From Nitromaritima sp964584125 (lineage in GTDB: Bacteria > Nitrospinota > Nitrospinia > Nitrospinales > VA-1), in assembly GCA_964584125.1 (NCBI GenBank), contig CAZOYP010000050.1:1-19700 (forward strand): 19,700 nt of DNA. The letters are read 5' to 3'. Made by a program: the position numbers and the translations under genes. Shown in pieces: positions 1-7,994 of this stretch. How positions within the stretch are numbered: the stretch's first letter is position 1; each line of letters begins with the position of its first letter. Below the pieces are notes generated by a model. The model worked only from the letters and a program-made list of their open reading frames with translations. It was not told where the DNA came from and ran no database searches.

Positions 1-1023
1 AGTTCCCGTGATTGGGCCTTGGACTTTAAGGGCGACTTTGTTAAAAAGAAATATTACATTAGAGGCATTTTCCCACACACAAGAGTAGCAGGCATGCAAG
101 GGTTTGTTATGAACCAGCGCAACAAAATTTTCTTATCAAGAAAAGTGCGTGCAGCAGTTGCTATGGTTTTTGATTTTCAATGGAGTAATAAAAACCTTTT
201 CTACGGTCAATACACGCGAAACCAATGTTATTTCGACAATAATCCTGAAATGAAAGCAAAGGGTTTAGCAATAGGAGAAGTTAAGTCCATATTGGAAAAA
301 TTACGGGAAAAGTACGGGCCGTCTTTTGTACCTAAAACAACATTAACCAAACCAGTTGGCGCCCCTGGGCAAGGACAATCTATAGAAAAAAACATTAAAA
401 CAGCGAATGCTTTATTAGATTCAGCTGGTTGGAAGATGAAAGCTGATGGGATACGTAGCAAAAATGGAGAACCACTGGTAGTTAAATTAGTCCTTAATTC
501 CCCGTTATTCCAGCGAATTGTAGAGCCTTACAAAAATAACCTTAAAAAAATTGGATTGGACTTGGATATTAAAGTAGTTCAAATCGCAAAATATGAAGAA
601 ATTCTAAGGAATTTTAACTACGATATGATTGTTGCAAATTATCCACAAAGTCGATCACCAGGCAATGAACAGCGATCTATGTGGAGCAGAGAAGCTGAAA
701 GAACACCTGGTTCAAGGAATTATATGGGTATCAAGAATCCAGCTATCGATGAACTGATTAATGCAATCGTAGAAGCAAAATCTCGTAAAGAGTTAATAAA
801 TTCTATTCAAGCAATGGATCGAATACTTACTCATCAATTTTATATTGTACCTAATTGGTACATTCCTTACGATCGAATTGTTTATTGGAATAAATTTTCA
901 CGCCCAAAAAATAACCCGTCTCAATCACTTATAATAAATAACATACTTGAATGGTGGTGGCTTGATGAAAACAAAGCAATCTCATTAAAAAAGGCACGAG
1001 CTTCAGGTTCAACTCTCCAGTAA
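1..1023 (+). CDS. yejA: YejA-type oligopeptide ABC transporter substrate-binding protein, 3' part
   Basis: Periplasmic peptide-binding protein (solute-binding family 5) that would deliver short peptides to the YejBEF permease encoded directly downstream. The reading frame is open from base 1 (codons AGT TCC CGT GAT TGG GCC precede the TTG at 19), so the N-terminal portion, including any signal peptide, lies outside the window; about 340 residues of a family that usually has about 600 are present. Recognition rests on the Yej-specific stretch near the start of the fragment: GMQGFVMNQR, then KVRAAVAMVFDFQW and NKNLFYGQYTRN, and on the C-terminal lobe with the usual family-5 features (LLDSAGW, NYMGIKNPAIDELI, a WYIPYDRIVYWN segment). 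It ends 10 nt before yejB. The TTG at 19 is not a real start. Homologues in enterobacteria take up microcin C and other peptides; the substrate here is unknown. Confidence 0.9.
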   Translation, partial: SSRDWALDFKGDFVKKKYYIRGIFPHTRVAGMQGFVMNQRNKIFLSRKVRAAVAMVFDFQWSNKNLFYGQYTRNQCYFDNNPEMKAKGLAIGEVKSILEKLREKYGPSFVPKTTLTKPVGAPGQGQSIEKNIKTANALLDSAGWKMKADGIRSKNGEPLVVKLVLNSPLFQRIVEPYKNNLKKIGLDLDIKVVQIAKYEEILRNFNYDMIVANYPQSRSPGNEQRSMWSREAERTPGSRNYMGIKNPAIDELINAIVEAKSRKELINSIQAMDRILTHQFYIVPNWYIPYDRIVYWNKFSRPKNNPSQSLIINNILEWWWLDENKAISLKKARASGSTLQ

Positions 1024-1033
1024 TTCTTCCTAG

Positions 1034-2173
1034 ATGACATCCTACATAATACGTCGATTTCTTTTAATGATTCCTACTCTTATCGGAATAGTGACAATTA
1101 CATTCTTAATCATTCAGTTTGTTCCTGGAGGACCCATAGACCAAATGAAATCTCTGTTAAGAGGCCACTCTGCATCTACGTCTGAGGCTGGTGGTGCGGC
1201 TCAAAAAATGCTTTCTATAAAACAAACAGAAATTGACGATACCAACTTAGAACAACTCAAAAAAATATATAATCTCGACCGCCCATTATGGGAGCGATAC
1301 GTTAGGACATTTATATGGTATACACCAAAAAATTCGGAAGGGTCTTTAGTCAACCGTTTTTTTGATAGGAATAATTGGGATGGATTTCTTGTTTTTAAGT
1401 TTGGCGATTCTTTTTACAGAAATAAATCTGTCTTAGAACTCATAAAGGAAAAACTACCTGTATCAGCATCTCTGGGCGTCACAAGCTTTTTTCTTACTTA
1501 CATTATTTGCATTATTCTTGGAATCTCTAAAGCAATAAGACATGAAACTCAATACGATACAGTAACTAGCCTTATTGTGCTTGTCGGTTATAGCATTCCT
1601 GGGTTTGTAATGGGAATATTTTTGATTGTATTTCTAGGTCCGGGTGATGGAGCAATCATTCACCTTATTCCATTATCTGGGTTAACTTCTGCAGGAACGC
1701 CAGGTTATGAAGACTGGTCAGCCTTAAAAAAAATAGGCGATTACCTTCATCATTTGGCAGCTCCTTTGTTCTGTTTCATACTAGGTGGTTTTGCTACCCT
1801 AACTATGCTAACAAAAAATGCCATACTTGAAGAAACTCAAAAACAGTATGTGCTTACTGCACGTGCAAAAGGATTACCGGAAAAAATAGTTTTATTTAAG
1901 CACATTCTTAAAAATGCACTCATCCCTCTTATCACAGGTTTTCCAACAGCATTTTTAGCTATGTTTTTTGCTGGCTCGCTTTTAATTGAGCAAATATTTA
2001 CCCTGGATGGTTTAGGTCTACTTTCATATCAAGCCGTGATACAAAGAGACTACCCAATAGTTCTAGGTACGTTATTTATATTTTCATTGATGGGCCTTAT
2101 CGGTCAGTTACTAACAGACTTGACATATGTTCTTATTGATCGGCGAATTTCTTTTGATGAATCACAGGGTTAA
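1034..2173 (+). CDS. yejB: YejB-type peptide ABC transporter permease
   Basis: Inner-membrane permease subunit of the Yej importer (BPD_transp_1 family, DppB/OppB side). The 379-residue protein opens with the typical YIIRRFLLMIPTLIGIVTIT helix and the FVPGGPIDQ motif. The EAA cytoplasmic loop that docks on the ATPase is visible at about residues 266-294 (EETQKQYVLTARAKGLPEK), and the tail has GSLLIEQIFTLDGLGLL and RDYPIVLGTL. About six membrane helices are expected. From memory the enterobacterial protein is about 364 residues; the extra length seems to sit in the periplasmic loop around residues 95-120. No clear Shine-Dalgarno precedes the ATG; the 10-nt gap to yejA suggests translation from a shared message. 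Identification as YejB rather than generic OppB is supported by the order A-B-E-F. Confidence 0.93.
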   Translation: MTSYIIRRFLLMIPTLIGIVTITFLIIQFVPGGPIDQMKSLLRGHSASTSEAGGAAQKMLSIKQTEIDDTNLEQLKKIYNLDRPLWERYVRTFIWYTPKNSEGSLVNRFFDRNNWDGFLVFKFGDSFYRNKSVLELIKEKLPVSASLGVTSFFLTYIICIILGISKAIRHETQYDTVTSLIVLVGYSIPGFVMGIFLIVFLGPGDGAIIHLIPLSGLTSAGTPGYEDWSALKKIGDYLHHLAAPLFCFILGGFATLTMLTKNAILEETQKQYVLTARAKGLPEKIVLFKHILKNALIPLITGFPTAFLAMFFAGSLLIEQIFTLDGLGLLSYQAVIQRDYPIVLGTLFIFSLMGLIGQLLTDLTYVLIDRRISFDESQG

Positions 2174-2185
2174 GCAAACACGGGC

Positions 2186-3442
2186 ATGAAAATAACCAAA
2201 GATTATAGCCTTAAATGGAATAAGTTTAAGCAAGATAAAAGAGCTTTTATTAGCTTTGTTGTGCTTATTATGCTTTTTATCATTACAACTCCTGCTGAAT
2301 TTCTATGTAACACTCGTCCTATTTTGCTTGTAGTTGAAGGAAAAATATTTATACCAGTACTATTCACCTATAGTGAAAAAGATTTTGGAGGAACACTTTT
2401 GAGCGAGCCCGATTATCTTTCAAAAAAATTTAGAAATCTTCTTGATGGAAAATCAGATGATTTTATTAATAATAAAAATTCTTCATCCTTTGGGTTTGAC
2501 CTAGATGATTTTGATGAAGAAGAAACAGTTTTTTCCATTGAAATAGATGACTTTGAGGATGAAACTCACGAGACTCATATTTCACCTACTACAAATGGCA
2601 CTTTTTTAGAATCGAGTAAAAAACCTCTTGATTATTGGTTATTGTGGCCTCCTGTTCGATATGATTATAAATATATACCGACAGAAAGTAACACAGGAAA
2701 TGTTGTGCTTTCGGCACCTTATAAAACAATTGATACAACAACTGGTCAATATATAGAGTCCTCATGGATCGACGGACACTATCTTGGAACTGATGATAGA
2801 GGAAGAGATGTTTTAGCACGATTAATATATGGGCTCCGCATATCAATGATTTTTGGTATTTCAATCGCAGTTACAGGAACAATAATTGGGTGTCTTTTAG
2901 GAGGTGTTCAAGGATACTTTGGAGGGTGGATAGACCTGATAGGTCAAAGATTAACTGAAATGTGGGGTTCTATCCCAAGGTTATATATTCTAATTATTTT
3001 AAGCTCTTTTTTAGTACCTTCAGCATTATTACTTTTTTTAATTTTAAATTTAACTGCATGGATGGGTATCGCTGCATATATAAGAGCCGAATTTTTAAAA
3101 ATTCGAAATTTTGAATATATAAAATCAGCAAAAGCCATGGGTGTTTCTAACTTTAGGATTATGAGGAAGCATATTTTACCTAATGCTTTAACTCCTGTTA
3201 TAACCTTTTTCCCGTTTGAAGTTACAGCCGGAATTTTAGCTCTTGTAAGTCTAGATTTTCTTAATTTAGGAGTACCTAGTCCCGCTCCTAGTATTGGAGA
3301 GTTATTAGCGCAAGGCAAAACAAACTTACAAGCAATATGGATATTACTACCAACATTTGTCTCCCTCACCGCAACCCTAACAATGCTAACATTTGCCGGA
3401 GAGGGAATTCGCAACGCGTTTGACCCCAAAAGGAACAAATAA
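2186..3442 (+). CDS. yejE: YejE-type peptide ABC transporter permease with acidic periplasmic insertion
   Basis: Second permease subunit of the Yej importer (DppC/OppC side). It starts with a cytoplasmic segment and a first helix at about residues 21-40, then a long periplasmic domain, then YLGTDDRGRDVLARLIYGLRIS (about 199-220) leading into the five-helix permease core. The EAA loop is at about 301-330 (AEFLKIRNFEYIKSAKAMGV) and the end is GEGIRNAFDPKR. At 418 residues it is longer than enterobacterial YejE (about 340 from memory). The difference lies between YSEKDFGG (62-69) and WPPVRYDY (154-161), which in E. coli are separated by only about 25 residues; here the segment is rich in Asp, Glu and Phe (14 acidic of 25 residues at 105-129). 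A smaller extension precedes YLGTDD. The core motifs are intact, so the protein should be functional. It starts 12 nt after yejB and abuts yejF. Confidence 0.93.
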   Translation: MKITKDYSLKWNKFKQDKRAFISFVVLIMLFIITTPAEFLCNTRPILLVVEGKIFIPVLFTYSEKDFGGTLLSEPDYLSKKFRNLLDGKSDDFINNKNSSSFGFDLDDFDEEETVFSIEIDDFEDETHETHISPTTNGTFLESSKKPLDYWLLWPPVRYDYKYIPTESNTGNVVLSAPYKTIDTTTGQYIESSWIDGHYLGTDDRGRDVLARLIYGLRISMIFGISIAVTGTIIGCLLGGVQGYFGGWIDLIGQRLTEMWGSIPRLYILIILSSFLVPSALLLFLILNLTAWMGIAAYIRAEFLKIRNFEYIKSAKAMGVSNFRIMRKHILPNALTPVITFFPFEVTAGILALVSLDFLNLGVPSPAPSIGELLAQGKTNLQAIWILLPTFVSLTATLTMLTFAGEGIRNAFDPKRNK

Positions 3443-5458
3443 GTGTCCCCACTACTCAAAGTTAAAAATTTAAAAACCTATTTTAACGTTGGAGTAGATA
3501 AGGTCGCGCGCGCTGTTGATGGAATATCATTTAACATAGAGCAAGGAAAAACACTTGCTATTGTTGGGGAGTCAGGCTGCGGAAAAACTCAAACTGCTTT
3601 TTCAATCCTACGACTTATTTCAAGTAATGGGTTTCACCCATCTGGGCAAATCCAGTTTAACAAAAAAAATCTATCTGACCTTAGTGAGCTTGAAATGCAA
3701 TCAATACGTGGAAATGATATTTCCATGATCTTTCAAGAACCTATGACATCTTTAAATCCACTTTATCGAATAGGCAACCAATTAGAAGAACCTCTATATC
3801 AACATAGGAAAATAGCAAAAGGTTCTGCTCGCAAGATTGCGATTGAATTATTAGATCAAGTGGGAATCCCCGACCCAGACAAACGAGTAGATTGCTTCCC
3901 ACACGAACTTTCTGGTGGAATGAAACAACGTGTAATGATAGCAATGGCATTAGCGTGTAAACCCAAATTACTCATTGCCGATGAACCAACAACAGCACTA
4001 GATGTCACAATTCAAGCCCAGGTTCTAAAGTTAATGTCGGATCTTCAAAAAGAAACTGGGATGGCAATACTTCTTATTACTCATGATATGGGAATTGTAA
4101 ATCAATTTGCCGATGATATTTGTATTATGTATGCAGGTAGGATTGCTGAGATGGGCAGTCGAGATAGGATATTAAAAGATATGGTACACCCTTACACACG
4201 GCACTTGATGGATTCAATTCCTAAAATTAAAGATACCGGCTACCTACTTAATACTATACCTGGAATGGTTCCCGGAGCAACAGAATATGGAATTGGATGC
4301 CTATTTGCAGAACGTTGCTCTCAGGTTATGGATATTTGTAAAAAAGTTGATAGCCCCCAACACATTATCGAACCTAATCATTCTGCATTTTGCCATTTAT
4401 ATGAACATGGAAATCTAACCAATGAATTCACTAAGCCAAATAGAATTAAATCTCCCAAACGATTGATAAAGAACGAATCGATAGTGTCCATTAAGGGTCT
4501 AAAAACATGGTTTCCCGTCCGAAAAGGTGTGTTTTTACGAACAGCCAACTATGTTAAAGCCGTTGATAATGTTGACCTTGAAATACAAAGAGGGGCTACT
4601 CTTGCGCTTGTTGGCGAATCGGGATGCGGTAAAACGACTCTTGGTGAATCGATTTTAAGACTCATAAGAGAAAGTCGAGGAAAAGTATTTTTTAATGGTT
4701 TAAATATAATGAATTTAAATAATACTGAACTTAAAAAAAAACGGAAACAAATGCAAATTGTATTTCAAGATCCAATGGGATCATTATCACCCCGTATGAC
4801 AGTTGAAACTATTGTTGGAGAAGGCTTAAAAGAACATCATAAAAATATTAGTCAAAGTGCACGAAGAAAAAAAATAGAACGTGTCTTAAACGAGGTAGGA
4901 TTATCCACAACTATACTAGATAGATACCCACACGAATTTTCTGGAGGGCAAAGACAACGCATTGCGATTGCGCGGGCATTAATACTTGAACCAAGTTTTC
5001 TAGTTCTAGATGAACCAACAAGTGCCTTGGATGTTTCTGTACAAGCCCAAGTTTTAAACCTTTTTAAAGAAATACAAGCAAAAAGAAATTTAACTTACTT
5101 ATTTATAACTCACAATTTAAGCGTAGTAAGATACATGGCAGACAAAGTGGCAATCATGTACTTAGGAAAAATTGTCGAATACGGATCAGCAATAGAAATC
5201 TTTCAAAATCCAAAACATCCTTATACAAAAACTTTATTAGCAGCAATTCCGGATGTTGAAGATCGAAAGCCCTTCCAATTAATTAAAGGGGATGTTCCAT
5301 CACCTTTAACCCCCCCAATGGGTTGCCATTTTCATCCAAGGTGCCCAATTTATCTAAACGAAAGTAAAGACCCTGCATTGAAACAAAAGTGTAAAACGAC
5401 TTATCCAGAGTCTGTATTTTCAGAAAAATCCATTATAAGGTGCCATGATCAGAAATAA
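3443..5458 (+). CDS. yejF: YejF-type double ATPase of peptide ABC transporter
   Basis: Energises YejBE; two nucleotide-binding domains are fused in one 671-residue polypeptide. Domain 1: Walker A GESGCGKT at 42-49, signature LSGGM at 156-160, Walker B LLIADEPT at 176-183, H-loop His214. Domain 2: Walker A at 391-398, signature FSGGQ at 499-503, Walker B LVLDEPTSALD at 520-530, H-loop His557. Each domain is followed by an oligopeptide-type C-terminal region (HPYTRHLMDSIP, HPYTKTLLAAIP) with four cysteines: 286, 292, 299, 317 and 628, 634, 650, 667. From memory the enterobacterial YejF is about 530 residues, so the extra length is mainly the first C-terminal module plus linker. The GTG start follows the yejE stop without a gap; AAAGGAAC just upstream is the ribosome site. 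All catalytic motifs are intact in both halves. Confidence 0.94.
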   Translation: MSPLLKVKNLKTYFNVGVDKVARAVDGISFNIEQGKTLAIVGESGCGKTQTAFSILRLISSNGFHPSGQIQFNKKNLSDLSELEMQSIRGNDISMIFQEPMTSLNPLYRIGNQLEEPLYQHRKIAKGSARKIAIELLDQVGIPDPDKRVDCFPHELSGGMKQRVMIAMALACKPKLLIADEPTTALDVTIQAQVLKLMSDLQKETGMAILLITHDMGIVNQFADDICIMYAGRIAEMGSRDRILKDMVHPYTRHLMDSIPKIKDTGYLLNTIPGMVPGATEYGIGCLFAERCSQVMDICKKVDSPQHIIEPNHSAFCHLYEHGNLTNEFTKPNRIKSPKRLIKNESIVSIKGLKTWFPVRKGVFLRTANYVKAVDNVDLEIQRGATLALVGESGCGKTTLGESILRLIRESRGKVFFNGLNIMNLNNTELKKKRKQMQIVFQDPMGSLSPRMTVETIVGEGLKEHHKNISQSARRKKIERVLNEVGLSTTILDRYPHEFSGGQRQRIAIARALILEPSFLVLDEPTSALDVSVQAQVLNLFKEIQAKRNLTYLFITHNLSVVRYMADKVAIMYLGKIVEYGSAIEIFQNPKHPYTKTLLAAIPDVEDRKPFQLIKGDVPSPLTPPMGCHFHPRCPIYLNESKDPALKQKCKTTYPESVFSEKSIIRCHDQK

Positions 5459-5486
5459 ATCAATTATTAGCTAGATAAATCAATTA
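5455..5486. repeat. 12-nt direct repeat after yejF
   Basis: ATAAATCAATTA occurs at 5455-5466 and again at 5475-5486, a 20-nt period that includes the yejF stop codon. It is short and AT-only apart from one base, so it may be accidental; no function is proposed. Confidence 0.4.
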
Positions 5487-5611
5487 ATTACAGCTATTTT
5501 CCCTAATTATTTCTAATCAAAAGTCGCTAAGATAATTAAAGAGTTTACAACACGTCTTAAAAAATATATCAACCTGAGATAATAGTTATCATATTAAGAT
5601 TTTTGAGTGCT

Positions 5612-5639
5612 AAAAAAAACCGCCATTATAATGGTTTTT
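5612..5639 (+). terminator. Probable intrinsic terminator of the yej operon
   Basis: AAAAACC (5615-5621) and GGTTTTT (5633-5639) form a 7-bp stem around an 11-base loop that itself contains the start of the CCATTATAATGG palindrome. The flanking A and T runs make it usable from either strand. It lies about 155 nt after the yejF stop and before the next plus-strand gene, which fits an end of the yej message. The GC content of the stem is low. Confidence 0.5.
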
Positions 5640-5696
5640 AAAAATAAAGCCTTATAAACAAAAGGTTGAATTTATTTAAATTTGCTTTTTGAACTC

Positions 5697-5712
5697 TGGC
5701 ATAACTTCTGCA
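5697..5712 (+). promoter_or_regulatory. Candidate sigma-54 (-24/-12) promoter for the TPR gene
   Basis: TGGCATAACTTCTGCA matches the RpoN consensus TGGCAC-N5-TTGCA closely: GG at 5698-5699 and GC at 5710-5711 are separated by exactly ten bases. The deviations are T for C at the sixth position and C for T in the -12 element. Transcription would begin near 5723, about 38 nt before the GTG at 5761. No sigma-54 activator gene is in the window, and an AT-rich sequence can give chance matches, so this is a candidate only. Confidence 0.45.
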
Positions 5713-5760
5713 ATGAAAAACATATAAAAAACACTAACAAATTTTCAAGGCAATTTATTT

Positions 5761-6456
5761 GTGAAAAAAATAGTCAAGGTTATTTTCATTCTAACTATAT
5801 TTATCTTAGGGGCTAATGCTTTTTCCGAAGCATTTAAGAATGTATTTAATAAAGAAATATATCAATACAAAAAGTTTACGGAAAAAAATCCGAGCAATCC
5901 TGCCGCATATATTAACTTAGGAAATTCATATTTATCATATGGAAAATATAAGGAAGCAATTAAAACTTTAACTATAGCAACAAAACTAGAACCAAATAGA
6001 ACTGAAACATACTATTCATTAGGAAAAGCTTACGGGGCCATAGGGGAACACAAGAAAAAGATTAAGCTATTAGAAAAAACTGTTCGCATGAAACCAAGAT
6101 CCGCTGAAGCACGCGTAAGATTAGGAATCGCTAACGCAGTAATAAAAAATCACAAAAAGGCTAGTAAAATCTATGAGGAGGCCATAAAGCTCGATCCAGC
6201 GTACCCAAGATTAAACTATTTGATGGCACTATCTCATTATATTTCTAAAAAATACAGCGACTCAATCCCACTACTAAAACACGCAATTAGGCTAAATAGC
6301 AGAAACGGAGAAGCTTATCACCTTCTAGGACTAATATATTTAAAACAAGGCCGATATAATGAAGCTGTAATACAACTACAAAAAGCAATTACTATAAACC
6401 CAAATCTCGCAAAGATGGGTCACTTTAAAAACGCAAAACTTAACAAAAATCTATAG
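5761..6456 (+). CDS. Exported TPR-repeat protein of unknown role
   Basis: The 231-residue protein has a typical signal peptide or N-terminal anchor (Lys2, Lys3, then hydrophobic 4-19, with GANA/FSEA near the likely cleavage point). Five tandem tetratricopeptide repeats of exactly 34 residues follow: 47-80, 81-114, 115-148, 149-182 and 183-216. Each shows the pattern of small and aromatic residues (for example Y-x-x-L-G, Y-x-x-A-I) and most end in a Pro-containing turn. The repeat array makes up nearly the whole mature protein, so it is probably a periplasmic or membrane-attached protein-binding scaffold; no enzymatic domain is present. The GTG start is supported by AAGG at 5747-5750, although the spacing of ten bases is long. 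It stands alone on the plus strand, with a candidate sigma-54 promoter upstream. TPR homology does not allow a specific function to be given. Confidence 0.85.
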   Translation: MKKIVKVIFILTIFILGANAFSEAFKNVFNKEIYQYKKFTEKNPSNPAAYINLGNSYLSYGKYKEAIKTLTIATKLEPNRTETYYSLGKAYGAIGEHKKKIKLLEKTVRMKPRSAEARVRLGIANAVIKNHKKASKIYEEAIKLDPAYPRLNYLMALSHYISKKYSDSIPLLKHAIRLNSRNGEAYHLLGLIYLKQGRYNEAVIQLQKAITINPNLAKMGHFKNAKLNKNL

Positions 6457-6470
6457 ATCTGGTTTCTTTT

Positions 6471-6560
6471 TTAAAAGCCTGCTTTACTGAAAAGATAATA
6501 CACAATTGCCAAAATAAAACATCCGGATAATCCTAGACTTATTATTTCATAGATTGACAT
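6471..6560 (-). CDS. Candidate 29-aa single-helix membrane protein
   Basis: Reading down from ATG at 6560 gives 29 codons and TAA: a short polar start (MSIYEI), one hydrophobic helix at about residues 7-24 containing Cys14, and a small basic end (SKAGF). GGGAG lies seven bases before the ATG, one of the better ribosome sites in the window. This combination of correct Shine-Dalgarno, a clean transmembrane segment and an otherwise empty intergenic region is what supports it. I do not recognise a family. An ORF of this length can arise by chance, and AT-rich sequence favours hydrophobic codons, so confidence is moderate. Confidence 0.45.
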   Translation of the reverse strand: MSIYEIISLGLSGCFILAIVYYLFSKAGF

Positions 6561-6747
6561 TCCTTTACTCCCAGAAAGTAATCACTAATATCATATAACT
6601 CAAAACAACAACTAAAAGTTATAAACACATCATCAGCTCAAACCTGTTTAAACAAAAAGTGCCAGGACTAAAATCTTAAACATAAAAATAACTAAAACAT
6701 ATATTTTTGAAATTCCTCGTCCCAATTACTTAAAAAAAATATTGATC

Positions 6748-6768
6748 GCCCATTAGAAAACGATGGGC
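6748..6768 (-). terminator. Hairpin after the 40-aa ORF
   Basis: Read on the minus strand, GCCCAT (6768-6763) pairs with ATGGGC (6753-6748) around a nine-base loop, and a run of eight T follows after a spacer of about eight bases (6740-6733 region). It starts four bases after the stop of the candidate 40-aa ORF, so it could terminate that transcript. The spacer before the T-run is longer than in a standard intrinsic terminator. Confidence 0.4.
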
Positions 6769-6771
6769 ACA

Positions 6772-6894
6772 CTAAAGGGTCTCAATACCAAGGACCCTAA
6801 GAAAAGAGACAGCAGCCCAAATTCCTATGCTCGCAAAAAAACCAAGTGCCACTGCAGCACATACACCAACAGTTATTATTTTTAAAACATTCAT
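6772..6894 (-). CDS. Candidate 40-aa single-helix membrane protein
   Basis: ATG at 6894 opens 40 codons ending in TAG. The peptide begins MNVLKI and has a long Ala/Gly/Val/Phe-rich hydrophobic segment at about residues 6-32, with Cys12 and Trp26, then FLRVLGIETL. This could be one membrane helix or an uncleaved signal-like segment. The upstream sequence has only a weak ribosome site (AGAG about nine bases before ATG). A hairpin followed by a T-run starts four bases after the stop, which suggests a discrete small transcript. It is on the same strand as lipA, 168 nt downstream of it. No family is recognised; a chance ORF cannot be excluded. Confidence 0.42.
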   Translation of the reverse strand: MNVLKIITVGVCAAVALGFFASIGIWAAVSFLRVLGIETL

Positions 6895-7062
6895 AATAGT
6901 TACTCTATATAAATTTCATTAAAATAACAATTCAAGCGTAATAATTACATTTCTATAGTTTTTTTCGGGCATCTGGATTGTACAATAATTCATAAATAAA
7001 GCTCAAAAGGTCTAAAACTTAAATAAATGATTTTTTCTTTAAACTTAGGCTAGAATTATTTT

Positions 7063-7950
7063 TTAAATAGAATTTAGCAAGCTTTTAGCCTGTTGATCAG
7101 CGCGAAAAGAGCTACGTACCAAAGGACCTGCCTCAATGTGTCTGATTCCTAATGACAAACCCATATTTTTATATTCAAAAAAAATTTCAGGCCGAATATA
7201 CTCTGCTACTTCCAAGTGCTCCTTAGAAGGTCTTAAGTATTGTCCTATAGATAGAATCTGACAGTTTATTTCTGCTAAATGGCGCATTGTTTCAACAACC
7301 TCATTCTTTTTTTCACCAAGACCAAGCATTAAACTACTTTTTGTTACCATATTTTTTTTAGAAGCATTTTCTAGAACATTAAGTGACCATGAATAACGAC
7401 ATTGCGGTCTCACAATCGATTGCAAAGATTCAACTGTTTCTATATTATGAGCTATAACTTCAGGATTTTCCTGGCAAATTATATTTACGAGGGTATCCTC
7501 ACCTTTAAAATCTGGAATCAAAGCTTCTATTTTCATAGAAGGGTTTCTTTTTTTAATTTGACGAATAGTATTCGCCCAAATATAAGATCCACCATCTGGA
7601 AGGTCGTCTCGATCAACAGATGTTATAACAACGTACTTAAGGTTAATTTTAGAAAGCATTTCGGCTATTTCAATAGGCTCTTCTTCTCTAGGTGGTTTCA
7701 TAAATCCTGTGGGAACATCACAAAACCGACAAGCTCTGGTACATGTATCTCCAAGTATCATCAAGGTTATGGTGCCTGCAGACCAACATTCTCCTATATT
7801 AGGGCAGGAAGCCGATTCACAAACTGTATTTAACCGATATTTTTCAACTAAAGCTTTTAGACGAAAATAATTAACGCCTTTTGGCAACGAAGTCTTAAGC
7901 CAGTCAGGTAGGCGTGGCTCAGGAGAAAAAGAGTGTATAGCTTTATTCAT
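7063..7950 (-). CDS. lipA: Lipoyl synthase
   Basis: Radical SAM enzyme that inserts two sulfur atoms into the protein-bound octanoyl group to form the lipoyl cofactor of pyruvate and 2-oxoglutarate dehydrogenases and the glycine cleavage system. Both iron-sulfur sites are visible: the auxiliary cluster in CESASCPNIGEC (Cys44, Cys49, Cys55) and the radical SAM CxxxCxxC in CTRACRFC (Cys70, Cys74, Cys77). The C-terminal RSSFRADQQ motif (279-287) contains the serine that ligates the auxiliary cluster in characterised enzymes. At 295 residues it has full family length. The ATG at 7950 has only a distant GGATC upstream, but no other start fits the N-terminus better. LipB is not in the window. A sigma-70-like promoter is visible at 7995-8024. 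Confidence 0.96.
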   Translation of the reverse strand: MNKAIHSFSPEPRLPDWLKTSLPKGVNYFRLKALVEKYRLNTVCESASCPNIGECWSAGTITLMILGDTCTRACRFCDVPTGFMKPPREEEPIEIAEMLSKINLKYVVITSVDRDDLPDGGSYIWANTIRQIKKRNPSMKIEALIPDFKGEDTLVNIICQENPEVIAHNIETVESLQSIVRPQCRYSWSLNVLENASKKNMVTKSSLMLGLGEKKNEVVETMRHLAEINCQILSIGQYLRPSKEHLEVAEYIRPEIFFEYKNMGLSLGIRHIEAGPLVRSSFRADQQAKSLLNSI

Positions 7951-7994
7951 GATTAAAAAAAGATCCAGCAGTAATTTCTATTTGACTTAATTAT

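Larger units (their letters stand above)
6457..7062. other. 606-nt intergenic region holding two candidate tiny ORFs
   Basis: The stretch between the TPR gene and lipA has no ordinary gene on either strand. It contains the two minus-strand candidate small membrane ORFs (6471-6560 and 6772-6894) and the hairpin at 6748-6768. ATCTATAGAT (6449-6458) spans the TPR gene stop. The bases from 6895 to 7062 and from 6561 to 6747 are very AT-rich; I saw nothing else in them that I could support. Confidence 0.6.

Noticed and set aside
2944..3459. 171-codon minus-strand ORF opposite yejE
   Set aside because: It is antisense to conserved permease motifs, and there is no independent start signal or recognisable domain.
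7402..7833. 143-codon plus-strand ORF inside lipA
   Set aside because: It lies antisense to a fully supported lipoyl synthase, and its residue composition is typical of a shadow frame.
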